This document shows positions 54,540-63,831 of a DNA stretch of 64,000 bases, piece after piece. Position numbers and translations under genes: made by a program. The notes under the pieces are model-generated. The model made no database searches and was not told the origin of the DNA. It saw only the letters and a list, made by a program, of their open reading frames with translations. The stretch comes from an uncultured Bacteroidaceae bacterium (lineage in GTDB: Bacteria > Bacteroidota > Bacteroidia > Bacteroidales > Bacteroidaceae): assembly GCA_934426255.1 (NCBI GenBank), contig CAKRYD010000009.1, positions 20,136-84,135 on the forward strand. Reading direction: 5' to 3'. Position 1 is the stretch's first letter, and each line of letters begins with the position of its first letter.

Positions 54540-55271
54540 TTACTTGTCAAACAAATCAAAAAAGTAGGTGAGCTTGCCCATGATGGATCGATGAGCCGAG
54601 CGCGCAAAGACATCCTTCTTGGAATTGTTGTAGATGTCGTTCAATCCGAAGTAATAGCGTCCTTCAAGCGTGAAATGGCCTATGGCAGTGCTCAGCTCAA
54701 GCCCTAATCCGCCGGTAAGCCCATAGTCAACCTTGCGTTGAGGCTCCATGGAGTATTGCTGGTAAACATTGTTGGGACGATCTGGGTTGCCATCTTGATT
54801 GAGTGTCCACACATTGCTTTGCTTTGACGTGTTTCCTAAATTATAGGAAAATTGGGGCCCTGCCATGATGAAAAACGAGAGACCGCGTTTTTCGCGTCCC
54901 CAAGCCATGCGTGCCAGCAAGGGTATCTGTACGTAGCTGAGCTCGCGTTGGTATGTGTCTTCCAAAGGCTGGCTTTTGCTGTCGACGATATCTTCTTTCC
55001 AGCCAAGACGCACGAAGTTCATTTCTACTTGCAAAGCACAAAGTGTAGAAAAATATTTTTCACAGGTGTATCTCAATGCCACGCCTATCATGGGGCAGGC
55101 CAGTTGACTCTGCTTGATAGTAGGGTCGAAATCGATGGAACTGAAAGTCATTCCGCCGCCTCCACCGATGCTGAGGCGCGAACGTTGTTCGCCTATTTGG
55201 GCAAATAGGCGAATTTGCGAAAAGAACAAGACTGTAATGGCAAGGCAGAATAACTTCTTTATGTTCATCAT
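54540..55271 (-). CDS. Outer-membrane beta-barrel protein, PorT-like
   Basis: A 243-residue exported protein. The signal peptide is MNIKKLFCLAITVLFFSQIRLFA. Alternating aromatic/hydrophobic strands follow: SIGGGGGMTFSS, GVALRYTCEKYFSTLCALQVEMNFVRLGW, SYVQIPLLARMAWG, FFIMAGPQFSYNLG, DYGLTGGLGLEL and a C-terminal MGKLTYFFDLFDK. This layout fits the small porin-like or PorT-type barrel family. The gene follows the LysM protein by about 15 bases, so the two probably form an operon. Starts at 55280, 55271 and 55268 are all in frame; I prefer 55271 or 55268. A role in type IX secretion is possible but not shown. Confidence 0.78.
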   Translation of the reverse strand: MMNIKKLFCLAITVLFFSQIRLFAQIGEQRSRLSIGGGGGMTFSSIDFDPTIKQSQLACPMIGVALRYTCEKYFSTLCALQVEMNFVRLGWKEDIVDSKSQPLEDTYQRELSYVQIPLLARMAWGREKRGLSFFIMAGPQFSYNLGNTSKQSNVWTLNQDGNPDRPNNVYQQYSMEPQRKVDYGLTGGLGLELSTAIGHFTLEGRYYFGLNDIYNNSKKDVFARSAHRSIMGKLTYFFDLFDK

Positions 55272-55286
55272 GGCAAGCATATCAGA

Positions 55287-56903
55287 CTATAGACGGTGTA
55301 TGTCGATTTGATGCGACGGCTTGAAGCGCACAAACTGCATTTGACGGTTAAACATTCCGCCCCATGTGCTGACACGACGCATCTTGAAGTCGTTTTGCAG
55401 ACCCGAGAAGTTGATGTCTTGTACGGAAAAGTTCTTTCCAAAGCGTGAAAGCCCCTGAAAAAAGAACATTCCGCAGTCAAATCCGTAGATGGCCATTTTG
55501 GGCGTAGCATGTAGCATTTCCGCATGGAAGTTCTTGTGAAATTTATTACTGAAGTAGCGATAAGTTTCGGAAGAATAGTCCAAAAAGAACGGGCTGTAGA
55601 TGTAAGTGTCGGCCATATAGAAATCATCGATTAAGGCCGAAGTATAGGAAAGCCATTCAGGGTAGCCGAATAACTTAATTCTCATTTCCGGATGCTTTTG
55701 TATCACATTGCGTAAAACAGGAAACAGCACATTCAGCGATTTCATGTCAGAAGAAGAAAGTACCAAAACGTTGTCTTTGGTGGCATCGAGGCGCGAAAAT
55801 AAAGCGTTTTCGGTTATCGGCAATTGTCCGAAGCGCAATGCAGGAACCAATTGCTTGATGACAGGAACCATGCCGTCGGCAGTTTCTCCTGTTTCGAGTA
55901 AAACCACATTGGCAGCTCGGAAAGAAGCCTTGAAAAGTCGGGATACTTCAGCTTGTTGAATGGAGTCGGGTGCATTTAGGACGAAAAGTCCGGGGTTGCC
56001 AAACACTTCGGTGCTTCGGCTGTAAAAAGGAACAACCATAGGAATCTTGTTGGCTTTTGATACACGGCTAACGGCTTTTATCTGGGTAGGGTCTACAGGG
56101 CCGAATATGATGTCGAGCATCGGAACTATGGGGCGCGCCAAAATGTTCTGTATGTCTTCTGCCGTTTTGCCGGCATCAAATGTGTAGACTTCAAATGAAA
56201 GTCCGCTATTCTTCAAGCTGTCGATTGACATCAGCAAACCACGATAGAAATCCAAAGTACGTGCTGATAGGGCATTCTGTTCTTTCAATGGCAATATCAC
56301 TCCGACTTTGATAACCGACAATTTTTCGGAATCTTTTTTGGCTTGACGAAACAATTCCTCATTGGTAGGAGCCATTTCGGTCTTGACCGGAACCGGCTCT
56401 TTGTGGTAAGGAATGCACAAAAGGCTTTTCTTCTTTAATTTGTAGTCGGGATTCTTGGTCTCCGGATTGGCTGCTTTCAATTCGTCTAATGTAATACCAT
56501 ATTCTTGGGCAATGCTGAAAAGAGTTTCCTTGCTTTTTACTTTGTGTATTTCGCGGCAATCCGAATCTGCGAGCCCTTGCTTGTGGTCGTTGACCGTTTC
56601 CTGTATTATGGTTTCTTCGACTTTTGTTGCTTCTGCCTTTGTGCTTTTGGGTATCAGGATGATGGTTCCGGTTTTAAAGTTGCCTGCACTCAAGCCGGGG
56701 TTGGCCGCACAAATAGCTTCGGCTGTCACATTGTACAGTTTTGTCAGAGCATAAAGCGTTTCGCCCTGTTTGATGGTATGCAAGCGCTCGCCTTCTTGCA
56801 AGGTCTGTACCAAAACGGAATTCTGTTGTGCCGCGGTTGTTTGCGGCAGCAGACATCCTGTAAGTATCAGCACAATGAAGCAAAACCGCATGATTGTTGT
56901 CAT
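55287..56903 (-). CDS. LysM protein with periplasmic-binding-protein-like domain
   Basis: About 538 residues from the ATG at 56903. The signal peptide is MTTIMRFCFIVLILTGCLLPQTTA. Two LysM peptidoglycan-binding modules follow: HTIKQGETLYALTKLYNVTAEAICAANPGLS and HKVKSKETLFSIAQEYGITLDELKAANPE. After a linker comes a type 1 periplasmic-binding fold (about 190-538: IKVGVILPLKEQNALSARTLDFYRGLLMSID to IIFGPVDPTQIKAVSRVS and YGFDCGMFFFQGL). Such proteins in Bacteroidetes are tethered to the cell wall, and the ligand of the binding domain is unknown. The frame is open 19 codons further up, but those codons overlap the promoter box at 56936. Confidence 0.87.
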   Translation of the reverse strand: MTTIMRFCFIVLILTGCLLPQTTAAQQNSVLVQTLQEGERLHTIKQGETLYALTKLYNVTAEAICAANPGLSAGNFKTGTIILIPKSTKAEATKVEETIIQETVNDHKQGLADSDCREIHKVKSKETLFSIAQEYGITLDELKAANPETKNPDYKLKKKSLLCIPYHKEPVPVKTEMAPTNEELFRQAKKDSEKLSVIKVGVILPLKEQNALSARTLDFYRGLLMSIDSLKNSGLSFEVYTFDAGKTAEDIQNILARPIVPMLDIIFGPVDPTQIKAVSRVSKANKIPMVVPFYSRSTEVFGNPGLFVLNAPDSIQQAEVSRLFKASFRAANVVLLETGETADGMVPVIKQLVPALRFGQLPITENALFSRLDATKDNVLVLSSSDMKSLNVLFPVLRNVIQKHPEMRIKLFGYPEWLSYTSALIDDFYMADTYIYSPFFLDYSSETYRYFSNKFHKNFHAEMLHATPKMAIYGFDCGMFFFQGLSRFGKNFSVQDINFSGLQNDFKMRRVSTWGGMFNRQMQFVRFKPSHQIDIHRL

Positions 56904-56935
56904 GATTATAGTCGCTATATAGTAGTTATGAGCCG

Positions 56936-56943
56936 CAAAAATA
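56936..56943 (-). promoter_or_regulatory. -7 box for the LysM-barrel operon
   Basis: Minus strand TATTTTTG, 32 bases before the ATG at 56903. It is divergent from the box at 56976. Confidence 0.5.
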
Positions 56944-56975
56944 CAAAAAAAAGCAGCCATATCGTGGGAAAAGTG

Positions 56976-56983
56976 TACTTTTG
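56976..56983 (+). promoter_or_regulatory. -7 box for the CHU_C protein-uvrA operon
   Basis: TACTTTTG, 18 bases before the ATG at 57002. Confidence 0.6.
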
Positions 56984-57001
56984 CAGAAAGTTTAAGAGAA
57001 T

Positions 57002-57715
57002 ATGAGCCATTTCAGACTGATTACAGCCATTCTGCTGGTAGCGTGTGCAGCAACAGGCTTAAAAGCTCAGGACTATCCCGATGCAGCTCCCCAGATGGTG
57101 ATTGAAACGCCTGACGGGAATGAGGAAAATCAGACTTATTCGGGTTCGGCACCTATCGTAGCGCATTTCACTTCAAATCCGGTAAATGTCGGTGACTACA
57201 CAGCGCGATATGAATGGCACGTATACAAGGCCGGTGAGCCCGACAATCCTTATCTTGTAAGATATGACCGTGATTTTGATTACACATTCATGCAGTCGGG
57301 CACATCTTACATAAAACTATATATTACGTTCTCGCTTCCCAATGATACGATACAATACGAATTGAACGACCCATTTTCTGTAACGGCAAGCGAATCGGTC
57401 TTGAATGTTCCCAATGCCTTTTCGCCAAACGGCGATGGGCAAAATGATGTGTTCCGTGTGAAGGAAGACTATCGCAGCATCGTGGAATTTCACGGATACA
57501 TTTTCAACCGTTGGGGCAAAAAGCTGTTTGAATGGAAAGACATCACGCAAGGATGGGATGGAAAGCACAACGGACGCGATGTGGCCGATGGCGTTTATTA
57601 TTGCCGCATTGACGCGAAAGGTGCAGATGGCAGAATTTACAAGATTAGAAAGGCTGTAACTTTGCTTCGCGGTTATTTAAGCGAACAAGGTGACACGAGG
57701 ACGATCGGAAATTAG
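57002..57715 (+). CDS. Secreted protein with CHU_C (gliding-type) C-terminal domain
   Basis: A 237-residue secreted protein. The signal peptide is MSHFRLITAILLVACAATGLKAQ. The middle is PKD/Ig-like (about 45-125, APIVAHFTSNPVNVGDYTARYEWHV). The C-terminus is a gliding-motility-associated CHU_C domain (about 133-225): VPNAFSPNGDGQNDVFRV, FNRWGKKLFEWKDITQGWDGKHNGRDVADGVYYCRI. This domain is a type B sorting signal for the type IX secretion system. uvrA starts 4 bases after the stop, so this gene and uvrA are in one operon. Confidence 0.85.
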   Translation: MSHFRLITAILLVACAATGLKAQDYPDAAPQMVIETPDGNEENQTYSGSAPIVAHFTSNPVNVGDYTARYEWHVYKAGEPDNPYLVRYDRDFDYTFMQSGTSYIKLYITFSLPNDTIQYELNDPFSVTASESVLNVPNAFSPNGDGQNDVFRVKEDYRSIVEFHGYIFNRWGKKLFEWKDITQGWDGKHNGRDVADGVYYCRIDAKGADGRIYKIRKAVTLLRGYLSEQGDTRTIGN

Positions 57716-57719
57716 ACTT

Positions 57720-60533
57720 ATGCCTGACAACAACGATATTTGTGTATGGGGAGCAAGGGAACATAATCTGAAAAATGTAAATGTAACCATTCCCCGAAAC
57801 TCTCTTACGGTAATTACCGGCTTAAGTGGCAGTGGTAAAAGCTCACTTGCTTTTGATACGATATTTGCTGAAGGCCAAAGGCGGTATATTGATACATTTT
57901 CGGCTTATGCACGCAATTTCTTGGACAGTGTAGAACGTCCTGACGTAGATAAAATATCTGGCCTAAGTCCCGTTATAAGCATTGACCAGAAAACAACGAA
58001 TCGCAACCCTCGTTCTACTGTAGGCACCGTAACGGAACTATACGATTTCCTTCGCCTTTTATATGCGCGTATAGGGGAGGCCTATTCTTACGTGTCAGGG
58101 CAAATAATGGTAAGGTATACAGAAGAACAGATATTGTCGCTCTTGATAGATAAGTACAACGGGCACAAAGTATATCTTTTGGCACCGGTGATAAGAAACC
58201 GGAAAGGGCATTATCGCGAGCTTTTTGAAACAATTCGCAAAAAGGGCTTTTTGTATGCTCGGATTGATGGTGAAATAAAAGAACTGACGAATGGCTTGAA
58301 AGTCGACCGTTATAAAACCCATAACATTGAAATAGTGGTTGACAAGATGAAAATCGATTCGGTTGACAGTCATCGTCTTTCTAAAAGCATAGAAACTACA
58401 TTCAAGCATGGTGACGGTCTGATGCAGATCCTTGATGCTGATGATGGAACGCTACGCTATTACAGCAAGCATCTGATGTGTCCTGTATCGGGAATTTCAT
58501 ATAAAGAGCCATCGCCTCATGACTTTTCTTTTAACTCTGTAACTGGCGCGTGTCCGCGTTGTAAAGGATTAGGCTACATAAATGTTATTGACATTGACAA
58601 GGTGATACCCGACAAAAAACTGTCAATTAGGAAGGGCGGCATCGCTCCGTTGGGAAAATATACCAATTCGATGATCTTTTGGGAAATCGAATCTCTTCTT
58701 GAGGCATATGGGTATGATTTGGATACGCCTTTGAAGGAGATTTCGCAAGAAGCATTGGATGAAATATTCAGTGGCAGCAAACGAGATTTGCGTATAAAAG
58801 CCTCGTATACGCATCAAAGTAACGACTACTATGTCGAATTTGACGGACTTGTCAAATACATTCAGCAAATGTACGATCGGGAAATGACTGCAGCAGCAAA
58901 AAAGTGGGCCGATCAGTTCAACAAAGTCGATACGTGTCCCGAGTGTCACGGTGCACGCCTTAACAGGGAAGCTCTGCACTTTCTTATTGGCGGAAAGAAT
59001 ATCTACGAAGTTGCGTGCATGGACTTAAAAACATTGCATCAGTGGATAGCGCAATTACCGCAAAGTTTGGATGAAAAGCAGCAAAAGATAAGTTCGGAAA
59101 TATTAAAGGAAATACAAAAGCGCCTGCAATTCCTTCTGGATGTCGGGCTGGACTATTTATCGCTTAACCGTACGTCGGCCAGTCTCTCAGGTGGGGAAAG
59201 CCAGCGTATACGTCTGGCCACGCAAATTGGATCGCAATTGGTGGAAGTTCTTTATATCCTCGATGAGCCGAGTATTGGTCTGCATCAGCGTGATAACATG
59301 AAACTCATCAGCTCGCTTAAGAAATTGCGCGATATAGGAAATACTGTTGTCGTTGTGGAGCACGACAAAGATATGATGTTGAATGCAGATTACATCATAG
59401 ACATGGGACCTCGTGCCGGACGCTTGGGTGGTGAGGTAGTTTATCAGGGAAATGTACAAAACATGCTTGCTACCCATACATTGACCGCTCGCTATCTCAA
59501 CGGCGAGCTAAGCATGCCGCATCCCGACAAACGCCGAACCGGCAATGGGCATAAGCTGAGGCTTGTGGGGGCGCGTGGCAACAACTTGAAAAATGTAACT
59601 GTCGATTTCCCTCTTGCAACTCTGACCGTAGTTACAGGAGTTTCGGGTAGCGGAAAATCTACTCTTATCACAGAAACTTTGCTGCCTATTCTTTCGCAAC
59701 ATTTCTATCGTTCGCTGCAAGAGCCGTTGCCCTATGACCGCATAGAAGGCATCGAATATATCGACAAAGTGGTGAATGTAGACCAAAGTCCTATAGGGCG
59801 CATACCGCGTTCCAATCCGGCAACCTACACAGCTGTATTTACCGATATAAGGAATTTGTTCGCAAGCTTGCCCGAAGCTGCCATACGAGGATATTCTCCC
59901 GGCAGATTCTCGTTCAATGTAGCCGGCGGACGCTGCCCGACTTGTAAAGGTAATGGTTATAAAACAATTGAAATGAATTTCTTGCCAAACGTGATGGTTC
60001 CTTGTGAGACTTGCCACGGTAAGCGTTACAACAGAGAGACTCTTGAAGTCCGTTTTAAGGGAAAGAGCATTGCCGATGTGCTCGATATGACCATCAATCA
60101 GGCGGTGGAGTTTTTCGACAAGGTACCGAACATCTTGCGTAAGATTAAGGCGTTGCAAGATGTGGGATTAGGCTATATCAAGCTCGGGCAATCTTCAACG
60201 ACGCTGTCGGGCGGTGAGAGCCAGCGTGTGAAGCTTGCAACCGAACTAAGTAAAAAAGATACAGGGCGCACCTTGTATTTGCTCGACGAACCTACAACAG
60301 GGCTTCATTTCGAGGATATACGTGTTTTGATGGGCGTACTTGCGAAACTTGTTGATAAAGGAAATACGGTAATCATCATTGAACACAATTTGGATGTAAT
60401 AGAGCAAGCCGACTATATCATAGACATGGGGCCTGATGGCGGTAGGAATGGTGGCGAAGTTGTCGTAACCGGAACGCCCGAGGAAGTGGCCAAGAGCAAA
60501 AAGGGATTTACTTCGCAATATATCAATGTCTGA
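57720..60533 (+). CDS. uvrA: Excinuclease ABC subunit A
   Basis: DNA-damage recognition ATPase of nucleotide-excision repair. The 937-residue protein has two ABC cassettes. Walker A motifs are GLSGSGKSSLAFDT (about residue 32) and GVSGSGKSTLITETLL (about 640). ABC signatures are LSGGESQRIRLATQIG and LSGGESQRVKLATELS. Zinc-finger cysteines are CPRCKG, CPECHG, CPTCKG and CETCHG. I chose the ATG at 57720 (MPDNNDICVWGAREHNL), which matches the family start and lies after the stop of the CHU_C gene. The longer frame starts inside that gene. ybaK follows 11 bases after the stop. Confidence 0.97.
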   Translation: MPDNNDICVWGAREHNLKNVNVTIPRNSLTVITGLSGSGKSSLAFDTIFAEGQRRYIDTFSAYARNFLDSVERPDVDKISGLSPVISIDQKTTNRNPRSTVGTVTELYDFLRLLYARIGEAYSYVSGQIMVRYTEEQILSLLIDKYNGHKVYLLAPVIRNRKGHYRELFETIRKKGFLYARIDGEIKELTNGLKVDRYKTHNIEIVVDKMKIDSVDSHRLSKSIETTFKHGDGLMQILDADDGTLRYYSKHLMCPVSGISYKEPSPHDFSFNSVTGACPRCKGLGYINVIDIDKVIPDKKLSIRKGGIAPLGKYTNSMIFWEIESLLEAYGYDLDTPLKEISQEALDEIFSGSKRDLRIKASYTHQSNDYYVEFDGLVKYIQQMYDREMTAAAKKWADQFNKVDTCPECHGARLNREALHFLIGGKNIYEVACMDLKTLHQWIAQLPQSLDEKQQKISSEILKEIQKRLQFLLDVGLDYLSLNRTSASLSGGESQRIRLATQIGSQLVEVLYILDEPSIGLHQRDNMKLISSLKKLRDIGNTVVVVEHDKDMMLNADYIIDMGPRAGRLGGEVVYQGNVQNMLATHTLTARYLNGELSMPHPDKRRTGNGHKLRLVGARGNNLKNVTVDFPLATLTVVTGVSGSGKSTLITETLLPILSQHFYRSLQEPLPYDRIEGIEYIDKVVNVDQSPIGRIPRSNPATYTAVFTDIRNLFASLPEAAIRGYSPGRFSFNVAGGRCPTCKGNGYKTIEMNFLPNVMVPCETCHGKRYNRETLEVRFKGKSIADVLDMTINQAVEFFDKVPNILRKIKALQDVGLGYIKLGQSSTTLSGGESQRVKLATELSKKDTGRTLYLLDEPTTGLHFEDIRVLMGVLAKLVDKGNTVIIIEHNLDVIEQADYIIDMGPDGGRNGGEVVVTGTPEEVAKSKKGFTSQYINV

Positions 60534-60544
60534 AAAACCATAAT

Positions 60545-61024
60545 ATGAAAATTGAAAAAACGAATGTGTGCAGACTGCTCGATCAAGCCGGAATAAATTA
60601 TAAGGCAGTAGCATATACAGTGAACGAAGACGACTTGGGGGCAACGACGATTGCGTCCGAGTTGGGTGAAGACATAGCGCAAGTGTTCAAGACTATTGTC
60701 CTAACAGGCGATAAGACAAAATTTGTTGTATGCGTTGTGCCCGGAAATCTGGAAGTCAATCTCAAATTGGCGGCAAAGGCAAGTGGTAACAAAAAATGCG
60801 AACCGTTGCTGCAAAGGCTGTTGCTGGCTACAACGGGCTACATACGGGGAGGCTGCTCGCCTATAGGGATGAAAAAACATTTTCCAACTTTTATCGATAA
60901 AAGTGCATTGGCATACAGTCAGATATATGTCAGTGCCGGCAAACGCGGATTGCAGATACAAATTGCGCCAAACGACCTGGCTGCTATGGCGCAAGCACAA
61001 TTTGCAGATATAGCAACGGAATAG
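60545..61024 (+). CDS. ybaK: YbaK/EbsC-type aminoacyl-tRNA deacylase
   Basis: Hydrolyses mischarged tRNA, typically Cys-tRNA(Pro). The 159-residue protein has the family segments QVFKTIVLTGDKTKFVVCVVPGNLEVNLKLAAKASGNKK and YIRGGCSPIGMKKHFPTFIDKSA, with conserved lysines and Gly-Cys-Ser-Pro loop. It is the last gene of the operon with uvrA, with 11 bases between them. Confidence 0.92.
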   Translation: MKIEKTNVCRLLDQAGINYKAVAYTVNEDDLGATTIASELGEDIAQVFKTIVLTGDKTKFVVCVVPGNLEVNLKLAAKASGNKKCEPLLQRLLLATTGYIRGGCSPIGMKKHFPTFIDKSALAYSQIYVSAGKRGLQIQIAPNDLAAMAQAQFADIATE

Positions 61025-61323
61025 GGAAATGCAAAAACATGTTTTTCAATATGCACTGCCTTGCGTTCGGATTTTTATCTGTAATTTTGTCCGTTGATTT
61101 AGAACAGCATCATGTTTTATTGGAAAAGGAGAAAACACAATAAATCATTTTATCTTGCCCGCAGGGTTGGTTTCATGCCCTGATGGGCTTGCAGAAGTAT
61201 ATCAACCAAGTGAAACAAAAACGGCATCATTCCGGAACTCATACGTGTGTCCTCGGCTTTTTTGAGACCGTGTTCTTAATCTTTTTCCAAATATAAATTT
61301 CGTCTTACACATTTTCTATACAA
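61025..61323 (+). other. Leader region of thrA
   Basis: A -7 box TAATTTTG at 61082-61089 would give a leader of about 225 bases. It contains a 23-codon open frame (61112-61183) of no obvious bias, a hairpin GCCC..AGGG/CCCT..GGGC at 61157-61187, and a possible alternative pairing TTGGTT (61167-61172) with AACCAA (61204-61209). I see no Thr- or Ile-rich leader peptide. Confidence 0.45.
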
Positions 61324-63753
61324 ATGAAAGTATTAAAATTCGGAGGAACCTCGGTCGGTTCTGTCAACGGTATACTTAATCTGAAAAAAATCGTCTTACA
61401 AGAAAAAGGCAATGTCATAGTTGTAGTTTCCGCGCTTCACAGTGTAACCGACAAGCTGGTGCGTGCCACGAACATGGCGCGTGAAGGGAATAGAGACTAT
61501 AGCAAGGAGGTAGATGATATTATACGCATCCATCATGAGCTGATTGCCGAAGTGATACAAGGAGATGCCAAACAAAAGGATCTTGAGGATGAGCTCCAGG
61601 TCATGTTTGATGATTTGCGCGGCATCCTGCACGGAGTATGTCTTATTAAAGATGTAACGCCAAAGATATGTGATGCCATCCTGAGTTATGGCGAACGTAT
61701 GTCTTCTCGTCTGGTGAAAGAGCTTATCGAAGGCAGCAAGCTTTATGATTCACGTAAATTCATAAAGACAGAGAAGAAAAACGGTAATATTACCGTCAAT
61801 TATGATGAGACCAACCGTCGTGTCAAGGAAACATTTGTTTTGCATTCGGGGATTGCCATCTGTCCAGGATTCATTGCTTCAGATTGTAAAACCGATGTTA
61901 CTACAACCTTGGGGCGTGGCGGATCCGACTATACGGCCTCTATCATAGCGGCAGCCATGGATGCCGAATCTTTGGAAATTTGGACAGATGTCGACGGATT
62001 CATGACAGCCGATCCACGGATCATTGCTTCGGCTTATTCGATAGAACAACTGTCGTATGGCGAAGCTATGGAACTATCCAACTTTGGCGCAAAAGTAATC
62101 TATCCTCCTACTATCTATCCGGTAAGAAGGAAGAATATACCTATATATATCAAGAATACATTCCATCCCGAATTCAAAGGCACCGTCATCAACGACGGTG
62201 CATGCGATGGAAAAGCATCGGTAAGAGGCCTTTCATCCATCAACAACACGTCAATCGTGAATGTTTCGGGTATGGCCATGGTTGGTGTGATAGGTGTAAA
62301 CAGACGGATATTCACCACCTTGGCAGAGAACGGCATCAGCGTATTCATGGTGGCACAAACAAGTTCCGAAACGAGTACAAGCATTTGTATGACTCCAGAG
62401 GATGCCGAAAAAGCCTGCAAAGTGCTGAACGAAGAGTTCAAGAAAGAAATCAGTACCGGAGCCATGAATCCCATGCTGCGCATAGACGGCTTGAGCACCA
62501 TAGCCATTGTCGGCGAACAGATGAGGCGCACCAGCGGAACGGCCGGCCGCCTGTTTAGCGTTCTTGGAAGAAACGGTGTAAGCATCATAGCTTTGGCTCA
62601 AGGCGCATCCGAAATGAATATCAGTGTCATAGTAGACCATCGACAGCTGAGGAAAGCCTTGAATGTTATTCACGACAGTTTTTTTCTGAGCGACTATCAA
62701 GTGGTCAACATCTTCCTTTGCGGTGTAGGATCGGTAGGTGGCAGCCTGCTGCGGCAGATCAGGGAGCAACAGGCCATGCTCATGGAAAAGCGCAGGCTGA
62801 AGCTCAATCTTGTAGGCATTGCCAATAGTCGGCATGCCATTTTTGACCGCGATGGCATCGACATTGACCATTATGAAAAGAAACTACAGGAAAGCGAACC
62901 GAGCGATTGGCGAAGAATAAGAGACGAGGTGATAGGCATGAACCTTTACAATTCGGTGTTTGTCGATTGCACCGCCGGTGACGAGATAGCCGCTTTATAC
63001 CAAAGCTTTCTTGACCACAACATATCCGTTGTAGCAGCCAACAAGATAGCCGCTTCATCCCCTTACGACAATTATGAAAAATTGAAGCAGACAGCCCTGA
63101 AGCGCGGCGTGAAGTTTTTGTATGAAACCAACGTAGGAGCTGGACTTCCTATCATCAAGACCATCAACGACCTTTGTGCAAGCGGTGACGAAATAGTGGA
63201 GATACAGGCCGTATTGAGCGGCACACTCAATTTCATCTTCAACAAACTGTCCAAAGAACATCCGTTGAGCGAAGTAATACGGATGGCCAAAGAAGCAAAA
63301 ATCAGTGAACCCGACCCGCGTGTTGACCTGTGCGGCAAAGATGTGTTGCGCAAATTGGTCATCCTGATACGTGAGGCAGGCATCAAAATCAATCAAGAAG
63401 ATGTTCGCCTCGAATCGTTCATTCCTGAAAGCTATTTTCATGGCACTGTAGCCAACTTCATGGAAAAAGTGAAGAGTCTCGACGAAGAATTTGAAAAACG
63501 ACGTGTACGAATGGAACAAGAAGGCAAGCACTTGCGTTATATAGCCCGTTGGGCAAACGGCGAGGCAACCGTTTCGTTGTGCGAAGTGGAAAAAGATCAT
63601 CCTTTCTATGAGTTGGCCGATTCCAACAATGTAGTGCTCCTCACCACCAAGCGTTACAACCGCTATCCCATGATCATTCAGGGCTATGGAGCAGGTAAGG
63701 AGGTAACCGCTGCCGGTGTCTTTGCTGACATCATGAGAGTGGCAAATATATAG
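61324..63753 (+). CDS. thrA: Bifunctional aspartokinase / homoserine dehydrogenase
   Basis: Catalyses the first and third steps of the aspartate-to-threonine/methionine path. The 809-residue protein has the aspartokinase domain at about 1-290 (KVLKFGGTSVGSVNGI; GRGGSDYTASIIAAAMDAESLEIWTDVDG). ACT domains span about 310-450 (MVGVIGVNRRIFTTLAENGISVFMVAQTSSE). The homoserine dehydrogenase domain is about 460-809 (LCGVGSVGGSLLRQI; VAANKIAASSPYDNY; TNVGAGLPIIKTINDL). The length matches E. coli ThrA. A terminator follows at once, so thrB/thrC are not in the same transcript within the window. Confidence 0.96.
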   Translation: MKVLKFGGTSVGSVNGILNLKKIVLQEKGNVIVVVSALHSVTDKLVRATNMAREGNRDYSKEVDDIIRIHHELIAEVIQGDAKQKDLEDELQVMFDDLRGILHGVCLIKDVTPKICDAILSYGERMSSRLVKELIEGSKLYDSRKFIKTEKKNGNITVNYDETNRRVKETFVLHSGIAICPGFIASDCKTDVTTTLGRGGSDYTASIIAAAMDAESLEIWTDVDGFMTADPRIIASAYSIEQLSYGEAMELSNFGAKVIYPPTIYPVRRKNIPIYIKNTFHPEFKGTVINDGACDGKASVRGLSSINNTSIVNVSGMAMVGVIGVNRRIFTTLAENGISVFMVAQTSSETSTSICMTPEDAEKACKVLNEEFKKEISTGAMNPMLRIDGLSTIAIVGEQMRRTSGTAGRLFSVLGRNGVSIIALAQGASEMNISVIVDHRQLRKALNVIHDSFFLSDYQVVNIFLCGVGSVGGSLLRQIREQQAMLMEKRRLKLNLVGIANSRHAIFDRDGIDIDHYEKKLQESEPSDWRRIRDEVIGMNLYNSVFVDCTAGDEIAALYQSFLDHNISVVAANKIAASSPYDNYEKLKQTALKRGVKFLYETNVGAGLPIIKTINDLCASGDEIVEIQAVLSGTLNFIFNKLSKEHPLSEVIRMAKEAKISEPDPRVDLCGKDVLRKLVILIREAGIKINQEDVRLESFIPESYFHGTVANFMEKVKSLDEEFEKRRVRMEQEGKHLRYIARWANGEATVSLCEVEKDHPFYELADSNNVVLLTTKRYNRYPMIIQGYGAGKEVTAAGVFADIMRVANI

Positions 63754-63792
63754 TTGCCCTCCAAAAAACGGAGAGGTTGCAGATTGACAGAC

Positions 63793-63831
63793 TAAGAAAG
63801 CGCAGGTCGTTTAACGGCCTGCGCTTTCTTA
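63793..63831 (+). terminator. Terminator after thrA
   Basis: TAAGAAAGCGCAGG (63793-63806) is perfectly inverted at 63818-63831 around an 11-base loop. Confidence 0.85.
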
